Origin: Hugenholtzia roseola DSM 9546
GTDB taxonomy: Bacteria > Bacteroidota > Bacteroidia > Cytophagales > Bernardetiaceae
DNA length: 64,000 nucleotides
Assembly (NCBI RefSeq): GCF_000422585.1
Contig: NZ_KE383886.1
Span: 100,204 to 164,203, forward strand
Direction of reading: 5' to 3'
In this document: positions 35,016 to 44,797 of the stretch, piece by piece
How the letters are laid out: each line of letters opens with the position of its first letter
Numbering within the stretch: the stretch's first letter is position 1
Position numbers and translations under genes: made by a program
The notes under the pieces: generated by a model
The model's database searches: none
What the model was told of the DNA's origin: nothing
The model's input: the letters and a program-made list of their open reading frames with translations, nothing else

Positions 35016-35055
35016 AAAACGTCCGCAAGACGTTTAGGCTGCCTTTTTTTCTTTT
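35016..35055 (+). promoter_or_regulatory. Leader hairpin with T-tract (possible attenuator)
   Basis: AAACGTC-CGCA-AGACGTTT forms a stem of 7-8 bp inside the leader, and a TTTTTTTCTTTTTT tract follows 9 bases later. The distance is longer than for a classical terminator, so attenuation is only a possibility. Confidence 0.35.
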
Positions 35056-35117
35056 TTAGCCCTTTTTAGAGCTATCCTCACTAACAACGCTTCAACTTTA
35101 CCCATAAAATTTTGCTT

Positions 35118-37100
35118 ATGAAATTCCTACCAAAAGCTCTTTTGTTCGCTTTCTTGATAGGAGGTAGTAGCACCTTTACCCTACACAGTGTTTCAGGACA
35201 GACTTCATACCAGACCCTTCCCAATCCTTTTGAAAAGGCAGAGAGGCAGCATAGTTTGGTCTTTCAAAAGAATCCGTCCGATAAATTAGACAAAGAAAAT
35301 CCCCATTCGCGCAAAAAAAATAAACCAAGTAAGCATAAAAACCAGCACAAAAATCAGCAAGCAGCGCAGGCGGCGATTCAAAATCAAGAAGTAAGTTTTG
35401 CACAAAATAACAAACCCTTCGTAGTAGAAGACTTTTGGCTTATGCCGACCCCTGACACGACTTTACTGCAAAACCATTCGTACCAAAATTTTCAGCCTAC
35501 CTTAGACTTTCGCGCTTCTTCCGAGCCACAGCTACAAATGGAGTGGCTTGCCTTAGGAGATGAGCCTACGCCTGCCGACATGGAGCGGCTTTTGCGTCAG
35601 AAAATTGCAGGTATGCAGATTTTTGCCGAGTTTGTGTCTTTTGTGAGCCTTTCGAAGGTAGAATATAAGCAAAAATTGGAAGAGGTATTGGCAGAGGAGG
35701 CGTTAGCCGTAGATGAGGCACTTTTTTTCAACCCCGACGACCCCAATATTTGTTTGATAGAAGATATTGAAGTGGATTATTCGCTGCTCCCTGCCCTTAG
35801 TGATGCAGAAATGCAGGCGCGTCTGAAAGCCTTAGAAAAGGAAATGCCACTCAATTATACGCCCGAAGTCCGCAAATTTATAGACAAGTATGGCGTGCAT
35901 TATCGCCACTATACGGCTGAATTGATTAAACGCTCAAACCGTTATTTTCCACTTTTCGAGCAAATCTTAAAAGAGGAGGGCGTTCCCGAAGAACTCAAAT
36001 ATTTGGTTGTGGTAGAATCTGCCTTTCAGCCCAAAGCGATTTCGCGAGCAGGCGCAGGGGGGTTGTGGCAATTTATGCCCAAGACAGGCAAAATCTTCGA
36101 CCTGACCCAAAACCATTACATAGATGAACGCTTCGAGCCGATTGCTTCCACACGTGCCGCAGCGCGTTTGCTCAAATATCTTTATGAGATGTTTGGCGAT
36201 TGGGAATTAGCCTTAGCGTCCTATAATTGCGGACCTGGCAATGTCAAGAAAGCCATGCAGCGTTCGGGAAAGAAAACCTTTTGGGAGATTTATGACTACC
36301 TACCGCGTGAAACGCGCAATTATGTGCCACTTTATACTTCATACGTCTATCTTTTTAATCATCAGGAAGAGCATAGTATTTTCGCTTCCGAGTTGCACCC
36401 TTCCTTAGATATTACACAAATCGAGGTGTATGAAGCGATTAAATTGAGCAAATTAGCCGAACAACTCAATGTCTGTGTAGAAGATTTGGAAGCCATCAAT
36501 CCGCATCTGAAAAAGGGATTCATTCCTGCCTATCGGACGGCTTGTAAGGTCAATATTCCTACCAAACGCAAAACCTTTTTTGAAGAAAACGAAGCGGCAA
36601 TTATCTTAGCCTGCAAAGGAGGGACTGCGCCTATCAAAACCAATACGACGCAAACAAGTACCAAACAGCAGACGCTTGTCGCTCAAAATCAGCAAGTTAG
36701 TCAGAAAACCAGCATCAAAACAAGCACTACTGCAAAGGCAAATCAGGATTTTCATACGGTAAGCAAGGGCGAAACACTTTCGCAAATTGCGTTGCGTTAC
36801 AAAGTCAGTGCAGAGGACATAAAAAAGTGGAACGGCATGAAGTCGGCTGCCATTTATACAGGTCAGAAAATAAAAGTTGCAGGTGCTAAAACAGAAGAAG
36901 CCTCAACCGTTACGGCAAGTACAGCCAAGAAAACATACACTTCCAAAACCACTACTGCACGCTATCATACGGTACGGGCAGGCGATAGCCTTTGGAAAAT
37001 TTCGCAGCAGTACACAGGGCTTACCGTAGAAAAACTCAAAAAGCTCAACGGCTTGAAGTCGGATAAGCTCAATATTGGGCAAAAGTTGCGCGTCTTGTAA
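35118..37100 (+). CDS. Membrane-bound lytic murein transglycosylase, MltD-like with two LysM domains
   Basis: A 660-residue exported cell-wall enzyme. After a signal peptide (residues 1-26) comes a disordered, basic, QNK-rich linker. The SLT catalytic domain (about 265-420) has the catalytic Glu in VVVESAFQPKA (about 299), then GAGGLWQFMPKTGK and ALASYNCGPGNVKKAM. Two LysM peptidoglycan-binding modules end the protein (HTVSKGETLSQIALRYKV, about 543-588; HTVRAGDSLWKISQQY, about 614-660). It cleaves glycan strands to 1,6-anhydro-muropeptides. The ATG at 35118 is preferred over a TTG two codons upstream. No lipobox is seen. Confidence 0.92.
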   Translation: MKFLPKALLFAFLIGGSSTFTLHSVSGQTSYQTLPNPFEKAERQHSLVFQKNPSDKLDKENPHSRKKNKPSKHKNQHKNQQAAQAAIQNQEVSFAQNNKPFVVEDFWLMPTPDTTLLQNHSYQNFQPTLDFRASSEPQLQMEWLALGDEPTPADMERLLRQKIAGMQIFAEFVSFVSLSKVEYKQKLEEVLAEEALAVDEALFFNPDDPNICLIEDIEVDYSLLPALSDAEMQARLKALEKEMPLNYTPEVRKFIDKYGVHYRHYTAELIKRSNRYFPLFEQILKEEGVPEELKYLVVVESAFQPKAISRAGAGGLWQFMPKTGKIFDLTQNHYIDERFEPIASTRAAARLLKYLYEMFGDWELALASYNCGPGNVKKAMQRSGKKTFWEIYDYLPRETRNYVPLYTSYVYLFNHQEEHSIFASELHPSLDITQIEVYEAIKLSKLAEQLNVCVEDLEAINPHLKKGFIPAYRTACKVNIPTKRKTFFEENEAAIILACKGGTAPIKTNTTQTSTKQQTLVAQNQQVSQKTSIKTSTTAKANQDFHTVSKGETLSQIALRYKVSAEDIKKWNGMKSAAIYTGQKIKVAGAKTEEASTVTASTAKKTYTSKTTTARYHTVRAGDSLWKISQQYTGLTVEKLKKLNGLKSDKLNIGQKLRVL

Positions 37101-37236
37101 GTTTTTACTGCCTTTCTAATAAATTGTTTCGCCAACGCAAGAGATACCAAAATTATCCTTGCGTTGGCGAATTTTGTTAGCTTTTAATAAGTGTTTAAAA
37201 AAATAAAACCTTTGTTACAAGATTTTTTGATAGATA

Positions 37237-37752
37237 TTATTGCACTTTCTGAAAAGAAACAAAATAATTCACCCAAAAATACCAAAGGAAAAAGACAAAA
37301 AGATAGACTACAAATGTAAATAAATAATGGTGATTGAAGTCTATACTTTCGGGAAAATAATAGGCATTGAGCGTTAGGGCGGCGACACGCAAAACATTGA
37401 TACCAAAAATAAAGACGATTCCCATAGGAATATACCAGATTTTGTGTAGATGCGACATGGGCAAGGCTATAATAAAAAGTGAAAACACTACAAAAATTTC
37501 TAAACCATTGCAGGGCGCACCTACCGAAACGCAGGCTTTTTCGCCCAGATAGACTGTATGGTAGCCCACATGATAGAAGCCTTCCCACCCAAAAAGAGCC
37601 AAAAGCCACGCACTACTTCTGCCAACTTTTTCTATCAGAAAGCTATCAAGAGCCGTTTGTGGAGCTATCCAAAAATCATACAATAACAACCAACAGACGT
37701 AAAGCAGGATAAAAATAATAATAAAAAAAACTATTTTTTTTTGACTTTTCAT
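37237..37752 (-). CDS. Exosortase/archaeosortase-family transpeptidase
   Basis: A 171-residue membrane protein with four to five helices. The three invariant exosortase residues are visible: Cys in VSVGAPCNGLEIFVVF (about residue 81), Arg in GINVLRVAALTL (about 121) and His in IDFNHHYLFTFVVY (about 140). Exosortases recognise C-terminal tripartite sorting tails, cleave them and transfer the protein to the envelope. Short Bacteroidota members work with dedicated substrates. A small protein with a PID-CTERM-like tail lies 6.7 kb away (44433-44639), a candidate substrate. Confidence 0.85.
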   Translation of the reverse strand: MKSQKKIVFFIIIFILLYVCWLLLYDFWIAPQTALDSFLIEKVGRSSAWLLALFGWEGFYHVGYHTVYLGEKACVSVGAPCNGLEIFVVFSLFIIALPMSHLHKIWYIPMGIVFIFGINVLRVAALTLNAYYFPESIDFNHHYLFTFVVYLFVFFLWYFWVNYFVSFQKVQ

Positions 37753-38109
37753 GACGTTTGGCTTTTTTTTATAGTAAAAAAGAAAGATTTTGGAGCAGTG
37801 ATAGGTTAAAATGTAAAAAACGAAGAAGCTATGCGTTGAAAATTACAAAAAAAGTCGTAACTTGACTATGCTTACTGCGTATAAAACCCAAGTCCTTTTT
37901 GTTTTTTTTAGAATTGGGGGCTTCAAAATTGTACAGATAAGGTTAGAAAAACACAAAATCATACCTAAAATATCCTTATTCAATCAGCGTTTTTCTAAGA
38001 GGTATCAATACTTCCTCTCGTTTTGGCGACAAACAATTTAAATCCTTTTTGCTTCTTTGTTTTATAGCTGCCTTTTTGTATTTGTCTTTTTTCAAAATCC
38101 AAACAAACT
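37753..38109. other. AT-rich intergenic region upstream of the large metalloprotease
   Basis: A 357-base divergent region between the exosortase and the large protease. It is AT-rich with several A- and T-runs. I see no gene, clear -7 box or stable hairpin. Confidence 0.4.
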
Positions 38110-41100
38110 ATGCACACTCCCTACTCCTTTCCCAAGTGGCTGTGGTTATTGGGCTTGCTTTTATTTAGCATGCCTTTGCTGCAAGCCCAGCAGCAAACCG
38201 AACCCTGCGCCACCGACATCATTCACCGTCGTAATATGCAAAACAACCCCGAATATGCGGCAAACTTCAACCGCATGCTTGATGAGGTTCACGACTACTT
38301 ACAAAAACAAGAGGCGGCAGGTACGCTCAATAAAACGCAAAGTACGGTCTATACGATTCCCGTTGTTGTCCATGTCATACACACTGGCGAACCTATTGGC
38401 GACCTTTACAACCCTACTGACGCAGCAATTATTAGCATGGTCAATGGACTGAATGATTGGTTTAGAAATACGGGAGCAAATAATAGCCCTCTTGGAGTAG
38501 ATATCGAAATTGAGTTTGCTTTGGCACAACGCGACCCCTCTTGTCTTCCTACCAATGGCATTGTACGGGTAAATGGTAGTGGTGTGCCTAATTATGATGC
38601 ACAAGGTATTCAAGCACAAAGTGCTACGGCTGCCGACGAAGTAGCGGTTAAAAACCTAAGCCGCTGGCCTAATACCGACTACTACAATATTTGGATTGTC
38701 AAGGAAATTGACAATGCAAATGGTACAAGTGGCTCTTTTATAGCAGGCTACGCTTATTTTCCCGGTGCTGGAGCTGCCGTAGATGGTACAGTAATGCTTG
38801 CTTCACAAATCGGACCTACGGACACAACCCTTCCCCATGAGATTGGACACGCGCTTGGGTTGTTCCATACTTTTGAAGGGTCGTCGGGCGCAGGAAACTG
38901 CCCTGCTAATGCCACTTGTGCAACACAAGGCGATAGAGTTTGCGATACTGCTCCCCATGATGCAGACTATTTTCAGTGTACGAGCAACGCTTGTAGTGTA
39001 GACCTAACGGTATTGCAAAACATTATGTCCTATAATTGTGCAGACCGTTTCACACAGGGACAGAAAGACCGCATGCGAGCGGCTCTTACAACACAAAGAG
39101 CCTCGCTGATTTCTTCTTTGGGTGCAACGCCGCCTCCTGCTTCTACGCCTGCTGTGGCTTGTGTGCCTACCGCTACGGGGACTTTTTCAGGATTTGGTGT
39201 TACAAGGGTACAGTTTAATGGCTTAGATGTCAGTTCTGGTACTTCGGCGGCAGAAGGCAATTACATTAACCGCACTTGCGCACAAGGAGTTACAGTAGAT
39301 GCAGGTACTTCTTATGGCGTTACGGTGCAAACTTCTGTAAACGACCACCGAGTGCGCATCTGGATAGACTACAATAATGACGGAGATTTTAATGATGCAG
39401 GAGAAGAAGTTTTTGCAGGCACAAGTACAGGGGCGAACCCCAAAACCGTAAATGGGTCTATTGCTATTCCTGCTTCTGGCATAACCCTGAATCAACCTCT
39501 GCGTATGCGTGTGGCAGCAGATTGGGTAGGTGACCCCACGCCCACGCCTTGCGCTCTTTCCGAAGGGCAAGCCGAAGATTATTCTATCATCATCAATGGG
39601 GCGGCTTGTGCCATTACTGCCCTAAGTGCGGGTACGCAAACGGCGTGTAATGCGGGCGATAACACTTATACACAACAAGTAACGGTTACTTTCAGTAATG
39701 CACCTGTGGCGGGCAATCTTTTAGTGAACGGACAAAGTTTTGCCATTGGCGCGAGTCCGCAAACGGTTACCCTTACAGGGTTGGTATCAAATGGGGCTGC
39801 GGTCAATGTAACCGCTTCTTTTTCAGCTACGCCTACTTGTACCTTTACCCAAAATAACCTCTTTACTGCGCCTGCTTCTTGCGCCCCTACTACTTATTTT
39901 TCTTCGGGCGCGAACACTAATTGGCACAATGCAGCCGCTTGGTCAAGCGTCTGTGGAGGTGCAGGCGGAGCGGGTATTCCTACCGCTCTCGACAATGTTG
40001 TAATTTGTGCAGGACATACCGTCAATCATTCGGCGGCTGCCGTTTGTAACAATCTGACTATCAATGCTACAGGTCGTTTGAATACGCGCGATAATTACAA
40101 TTTCACCGTTAGCGGAAATACCATTGTAAATGGCATTTATAGAGAAACAACGCAAGCAGGCGGGGGTGCAACCAAAACCTTCACAGGAGACGTAACTATC
40201 TCAAATACAGGCGAATTTGGCTCAAATGGCGTTCTTACCAATGCAAACTATGTCTTTAATGGTAGTCTTATCAATGCAGGCACTTTTGACAATCGCAACA
40301 ATGGCAACACTACCTTTGGCGGTGCAAATGAAAGTATAGAAAATAATGGTACAATGGTCATCAACCAAGATGCCTCTGGTGCTACCTTCTTTGCAGCAAA
40401 TTACACCCTTTTAGGTTCTGCCGAAATTCGCTTCTTTGCAGGCTCTACTACCATCAATAACAACGTTGTCGTTACAAATCAGGGCAATGTGATGTTTTTC
40501 TACGGAAACGTATTGGCAGGCAATGCAAGTAGCCATTTTATCAATGCCGCTAACGCGATTGTGAATTTTAGAGGTTCGGGTACAATTCCTATGAATGGCG
40601 GTTTGCTTACCACTTCGGCTGCTGGAAATACGGTCTATTACAACTACGGCGGCGATAGCCCTGTGCGCGGCAATCAGACCTATCACCACTTGGTCGTCTA
40701 TATCGGAAATAAGACCATTACAGGCGGCAATATCGTAGTGAATGGCAACCTAACCATCAGTAACGGTCCCGTAACGACGCTTACGGCAAACAATTTCAAC
40801 ATCGAAATCAAAGGAAATTGGGTAAATAATGGTGTTTTTGCTTCGGGTACAAATACCGTTACTTTTTCAGGAGCTGCTGCTCAAACCATTACAGGCGCGA
40901 CTACCTTTCACAACCTAACCATCAATCAAACTGCCGCTTCTACTGTAACGCCCAATGCGGCTCAAACCGTTACGGGGCAGCTCAATTTGCAGAGTGGTAG
41001 GATTGTGTTGGGTGCAAATAATTTGACGCTTTCTAATGCAACGGTAGCAAATCAAATTGCAGGCACTTTTGCCAATAGTTGGGTAGAAACCAATGGCACA

Positions 41101-44100
41101 GGTGGGCTTATCCGAAATGGGAATTTGGCGGCTTTGAGCGATTTTCCTGTCGGAAATAATACAAGCGTGAAACTTATTTCGCTTAGTGCCATTTCGAATA
41201 CCAAAGTGCGCTACATTGCACCTGCTACCCCTGCTATTCCTGCGGGACTTTTGGCGGCAGGTCTGAACGCGACTTGGCGCGTAGAAAGTTCGGGCGCAGC
41301 TTCGGGAGATGTGCGCATCACCAACCCCACAGGTAGCACTACCCCAACTTCTACCATCAGACGATACAATGGCTCGCAATGGGTAGAATTAGCGACTACC
41401 TATAATGCAACGCCTTATTATCAGACCAGCGGCATTGCCATTGCAGCAGCAGAAAACTATGCAGTTTTGGCGGCTTGCGCCCTTACTGCCAATATCACCG
41501 CAGGTGGAGCTACTACTTTCTGCCAAGGTGCAGATGTGGTCTTGACTGCTACCCCTGCCACAGGCGTAACCTATCAGTGGAAAAACGGTGGAACAGACAT
41601 CGGAGGAGCTACCAATGCTACCTACACTGCCACAACAAGCGGCAACTATACGGTCTTGCTCACCGATACAGGCGACCCTACTTGTACTTCCTTGTCTAAT
41701 GCAATCGCCGTAACGGTGAATCCCTTGCCTAACGCGCTAACGATTGTAGCAAACCCTGCTTCGGTAGTGAGTGGAAACGCCTCTGCGATTGAAGTACCTA
41801 CCTCTCAAAATGGCGTTTCGTATCAGTTACAAAACGTAACGGCAGGCAATACCAACGTCGGTGCGCCTCAAAACGGCAACGGTGGCACGCTTACCTTCCC
41901 TACAGGTGCGCTTACGGCAAACACCGATTTTAGAGTCGTCGCAACCAATACCACTACCACTTGTAGCCAAACCTTGAACACCGTAACCGTAACTGTTACG
42001 GGCGGCTGTACCCTTGCGCCCAACATTACCGCAGGTGGAGCTACTACTTTCTGCCAAGGTGGAAATGTAGTCCTGACCGCTACGCCTGCCACAGGTGTAA
42101 CCTACCAATGGCGCAGACACAACATCGACATCGCAGGAGCGACTGCCCAAACTTATAGTGCCGACCAAAGTGGCGACTATACGGTTTATGTAGAGGAAAA
42201 TGGCAATCCTTCGTGTAATGCCGTTTCCAATACGATTGCCGTAACGGTGAATCCGCTTCCGAATGATATTGCCATTGCTGCCAATCCTGCCTCTGTTCCT
42301 ATCAATACAGGTTCTAATATTGAAGTTGCCAATTCTGAAAATGGCGTTTCGTATCAGTTGCAAAATGTAACGGCAGGCAATACCAACGTCGGTGCGCCTC
42401 AAAATGGCAATGGTGGGCTGCTTACCTTCCCCACAGGCAATTTGGGAACAAGCACTGAATTTAGAATTATCGCAACCAACACAACGACAACTTGTTCGCG
42501 CACACTAACAGCAACGGCTAACATCAGCGTAGGTGATATTTGGAATATCCAACAGGATACCTATTTTACCACAATCCAAGCTGCCGTCAATGCCGCTATC
42601 GCAGGACAAACTATCAAGATGCTTTCTTTCCGTAATTACCCTGAAAACGTTTTGGTAGATAAATCCCTTACCTTTACCTCTGATGCTACTGCTTACACAC
42701 AGGTAGAAATTACGGGTATCGAGATGAACGGCGTAGGTGCAACGCTTACAATAGAAGGCGATATGTGCCTAACCGAACTTCTGAATATGCAAAATGGTGA
42801 TGTAATTATCGATGCAGGTGCAAATTTTGCCCTTCGCTCTACCGCAGCGGCTACGGCAATGGTCATCAATGCCTCGCCTACCAATACCGTTCAAGGCAAT
42901 GTCATTGCTGAACGCTATATGCCCTCGGTGTCTGATTTAGGTGGTTATGATGGTGTCGGTGGTTATCACGTGCTTGCTTCTCCTTTTGCGGCAGCTCCCC
43001 TTTCGCAGTTGGGTGATGACATGACCTTGATTCTGAATACAGCCTTCAATACGGCTGCCGAACCAGGGCTGACCAATCCATTCCCAACTTTGTACGTGTA
43101 TGACGAAAATCACCCTCGTACAGGTATTGCGACACAATATTACAACGGCTTCCAAATGGGCTTCTTTGTGCCTACTACTGCCGATTTTGAAGTAGGGCGC
43201 GGCTATCAAGCCAACATTTCGGCAGGTGGTACAGTAGATATGAATGGCATACTCAATAATGGCAATTTGGGAACTTTAAACCTAACACGTAGTTCCAACG
43301 GCTTGCATTTATTGGGCAATCCTTATCCTTCGCCTATCGTTTGGACACAACTCTTGGCAAATTCGAGCGGTATTCAAAATGCCGTTTATATCGACATTCC
43401 TACAAGCCGTTATGGTGGCAATTACGCAAGTTTTGTCAATGGCGTAGGTACAAATGGCGGTACAAATCAAATTGCCTCGATGCAGGGTTTCTGGGTAGAA
43501 GCAACGGCAGGCGGCGGTAGTATTACCTTCGATAATTCGGTGCGTGTGAATAGCTACCAAAATCCACGTTTCTTTAAAACAGACGAAAAAGGACTCAAAG
43601 AGGGGCTTCTCAAACTCACTTTGAAACAAGGCGAAAACTTGCAAGATGAAGCCGCGATTTATTTCGAGGCAGGTGCAAGTCCTCAATTTGATGGTGTTTA
43701 TGATGCCCACAAATTGCGCCTCCATGATGGCAAATCGCCGTCTTTGTATAGCTATTTCGCCTACCCCGAAGGGCAGACCAATGCAAAGGGCGAAACCGCC
43801 GATTATTTTTCTATCAGCGGCTTGCCTTCTTTGGAAGGAAAAACGATTGTACCTTTGGCAGTGGATATCAAAACCGAAGGCGAACATCAAATTTCTTTGA
43901 GCGAGTTTAAATATTTCCACGATTTGCACGTCGTTTATTTGTACGATTCGCTTACCCAGACGCTTCACAATTTGCGCCAAAATGCCGATTACGTGTTTGC
44001 AGCTAAAAAAGGCATAGACCAAAACCGTTTTGTCTTGCTTTTTGATGCACCTGCCAATGCAGATTTCTTTGTGGATAACAAGTTGAATGTTTATCCAAAT

Positions 44101-44325
44101 CCTGCCTCTACTGCGGTTTCGTTTAGCCTGAAAAATAACCATGAAGGCGCGTATCAGATTCGCCTTTTGGATATGGTAGGCAAAGAAATTTTGAGCAGCG
44201 AAAAAAACAAAGAAGGCGCGTTTTTGCAAGGCACAATAGAAATTGGCAACCTTGCCAATGGCGTTTATTTCTTGCAAATTAGCAGCGAAGCAGGCATCGA
44301 GCAAGTTCGCTTTGTAAAAGAATAA
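38110..44325 (+). CDS. Giant secreted M43-type metalloprotease with Ig-like repeats and T9SS signal
   Basis: A 2071-residue secreted protein. Signal peptide at 1-26 (cut after LLQA). A pappalysin-like (M43) zinc protease domain follows, with LPHEIGHALGLFHTFEG (HExxHxxGxxH, about 242-252) and the Met-turn IMSYN (about 305). A GEVED-type domain (about 360-497; IDYNNDGDFNDAGEEVF, AEDYSIII) is next, then beta-helix-like repeats, two near-identical 177-residue Ig-like/sortable units (about 1125-1473), another domain and a C-terminal type IX sorting domain (LNVYPNPASTAVSFSL ... GVYFLQISS, about 1989-2071). It is probably anchored to or released from the surface by T9SS. Confidence 0.88.
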   Translation: MHTPYSFPKWLWLLGLLLFSMPLLQAQQQTEPCATDIIHRRNMQNNPEYAANFNRMLDEVHDYLQKQEAAGTLNKTQSTVYTIPVVVHVIHTGEPIGDLYNPTDAAIISMVNGLNDWFRNTGANNSPLGVDIEIEFALAQRDPSCLPTNGIVRVNGSGVPNYDAQGIQAQSATAADEVAVKNLSRWPNTDYYNIWIVKEIDNANGTSGSFIAGYAYFPGAGAAVDGTVMLASQIGPTDTTLPHEIGHALGLFHTFEGSSGAGNCPANATCATQGDRVCDTAPHDADYFQCTSNACSVDLTVLQNIMSYNCADRFTQGQKDRMRAALTTQRASLISSLGATPPPASTPAVACVPTATGTFSGFGVTRVQFNGLDVSSGTSAAEGNYINRTCAQGVTVDAGTSYGVTVQTSVNDHRVRIWIDYNNDGDFNDAGEEVFAGTSTGANPKTVNGSIAIPASGITLNQPLRMRVAADWVGDPTPTPCALSEGQAEDYSIIINGAACAITALSAGTQTACNAGDNTYTQQVTVTFSNAPVAGNLLVNGQSFAIGASPQTVTLTGLVSNGAAVNVTASFSATPTCTFTQNNLFTAPASCAPTTYFSSGANTNWHNAAAWSSVCGGAGGAGIPTALDNVVICAGHTVNHSAAAVCNNLTINATGRLNTRDNYNFTVSGNTIVNGIYRETTQAGGGATKTFTGDVTISNTGEFGSNGVLTNANYVFNGSLINAGTFDNRNNGNTTFGGANESIENNGTMVINQDASGATFFAANYTLLGSAEIRFFAGSTTINNNVVVTNQGNVMFFYGNVLAGNASSHFINAANAIVNFRGSGTIPMNGGLLTTSAAGNTVYYNYGGDSPVRGNQTYHHLVVYIGNKTITGGNIVVNGNLTISNGPVTTLTANNFNIEIKGNWVNNGVFASGTNTVTFSGAAAQTITGATTFHNLTINQTAASTVTPNAAQTVTGQLNLQSGRIVLGANNLTLSNATVANQIAGTFANSWVETNGTGGLIRNGNLAALSDFPVGNNTSVKLISLSAISNTKVRYIAPATPAIPAGLLAAGLNATWRVESSGAASGDVRITNPTGSTTPTSTIRRYNGSQWVELATTYNATPYYQTSGIAIAAAENYAVLAACALTANITAGGATTFCQGADVVLTATPATGVTYQWKNGGTDIGGATNATYTATTSGNYTVLLTDTGDPTCTSLSNAIAVTVNPLPNALTIVANPASVVSGNASAIEVPTSQNGVSYQLQNVTAGNTNVGAPQNGNGGTLTFPTGALTANTDFRVVATNTTTTCSQTLNTVTVTVTGGCTLAPNITAGGATTFCQGGNVVLTATPATGVTYQWRRHNIDIAGATAQTYSADQSGDYTVYVEENGNPSCNAVSNTIAVTVNPLPNDIAIAANPASVPINTGSNIEVANSENGVSYQLQNVTAGNTNVGAPQNGNGGLLTFPTGNLGTSTEFRIIATNTTTTCSRTLTATANISVGDIWNIQQDTYFTTIQAAVNAAIAGQTIKMLSFRNYPENVLVDKSLTFTSDATAYTQVEITGIEMNGVGATLTIEGDMCLTELLNMQNGDVIIDAGANFALRSTAAATAMVINASPTNTVQGNVIAERYMPSVSDLGGYDGVGGYHVLASPFAAAPLSQLGDDMTLILNTAFNTAAEPGLTNPFPTLYVYDENHPRTGIATQYYNGFQMGFFVPTTADFEVGRGYQANISAGGTVDMNGILNNGNLGTLNLTRSSNGLHLLGNPYPSPIVWTQLLANSSGIQNAVYIDIPTSRYGGNYASFVNGVGTNGGTNQIASMQGFWVEATAGGGSITFDNSVRVNSYQNPRFFKTDEKGLKEGLLKLTLKQGENLQDEAAIYFEAGASPQFDGVYDAHKLRLHDGKSPSLYSYFAYPEGQTNAKGETADYFSISGLPSLEGKTIVPLAVDIKTEGEHQISLSEFKYFHDLHVVYLYDSLTQTLHNLRQNADYVFAAKKGIDQNRFVLLFDAPANADFFVDNKLNVYPNPASTAVSFSLKNNHEGAYQIRLLDMVGKEILSSEKNKEGAFLQGTIEIGNLANGVYFLQISSEAGIEQVRFVKE
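41497..42530 (+). repeat. Two tandem 531-bp coding repeats
   Basis: The stretch beginning ACCGCAGGTGGAGCTACTAC at 41497 recurs at 42028, and the AACGGCAGGCAATACCAACG stretch near 41838 recurs near 42369. The period is 531 bp (177 codons), in frame. Identity is high in blocks and lower between, suggesting duplication followed by partial homogenisation. Confidence 0.85.
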
Positions 44326-44371
44326 GCGTATTTTCTTCTTTTTCATAGAAAAAATTAGTACAACAGGATAA

Positions 44372-44412
44372 AAAAAGCCACCGACAGGGGCAGACGCTTG
44401 TCGGGGCTTTTT
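44372..44412 (+). terminator. Terminator between the metalloprotease and the PID-CTERM gene
   Basis: AAAAAGCC-A-CCGACA and TTGTCGGGGCTTTTT pair around a GGGGCAGACGC loop and end in a T-run. It separates the small downstream gene from the protease. Confidence 0.7.
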
Positions 44413-44432
44413 CCATCTCAAAAAAATCAAAT

Positions 44433-44639
44433 ATGAACAAAAAGTTTTGGATTTCCTTTGCTTGGGCTTTGGTAGCCCTTACGCCTTCGCTTTTGGCACA
44501 GCCGGGTGGTGGCGGTCCTCCTCCTGTCGTAACGGCAGTGCCGATAGATGGCGGTGTTACCTTTTTGCTTGCCGCAGGTGCAGCCTATGGTGCAAAAAAA
44601 TTATACGACTATCGCAAAAGTCAAAAGGGCGAGGCTTAG
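44433..44639 (+). CDS. Small exported protein with PID-CTERM-like sorting tail
   Basis: A 68-residue protein: signal peptide (MNKKFWISFAWALVALTPSL, cut after LLA), a short GGGGPPP linker, then AVPIDGGVTFLLAAGAAYGA followed by KKLYDYRKSQK. The PIDGG motif, hydrophobic helix and basic end form a tripartite C-terminal sorting signal as in Bacteroidota PID-CTERM proteins, which are predicted exosortase substrates. Only a few residues would remain after processing, so the mature product is a tiny peptide or a surface anchor. It lies 6.7 kb from an exosortase gene. Confidence 0.75.
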   Translation: MNKKFWISFAWALVALTPSLLAQPGGGGPPPVVTAVPIDGGVTFLLAAGAAYGAKKLYDYRKSQKGEA

Positions 44640-44660
44640 TGGCTCACCTTTGTCAAATAA

Positions 44661-44706
44661 AAACCCCGTCGGTAAGGTCTATCTCTTGCCGACGGGGTTT
44701 GTTTTT
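44661..44706. terminator. Terminator after the PID-CTERM gene
   Basis: AAACCCCGTCGGTAAG and CTTGCCGACGGGGTTT form a long stem with loop GTCTATCT, followed by GTTTTT. Confidence 0.85.
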
Positions 44707-44797
44707 AGGCTGTCTTTTAGGTTGTGATACAATCGCAAATAAACTTGATAAATAAACTTGACAAATAAGTTTAAAAAATAAGATTTGACAAATTAGG

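Larger units (their letters stand above)
34657..35117. other. Divergent intergenic region with promoter and leader hairpin
   Basis: This 461-base region between the barrel gene and the transglycosylase contains a TAnnTTTG box at 34968-34975 and a downstream leader. The rest is AT-rich without a convincing gene. Confidence 0.5.

Noticed and set aside
35016..35055. Known riboswitch in the transglycosylase leader
   Set aside because: Only a single simple hairpin is seen; no aptamer consensus that I can recognise.
37184..37609. Minus-strand frame overlapping the exosortase
   Set aside because: It is an alternative frame of the exosortase gene, whose own frame carries all three catalytic residues.
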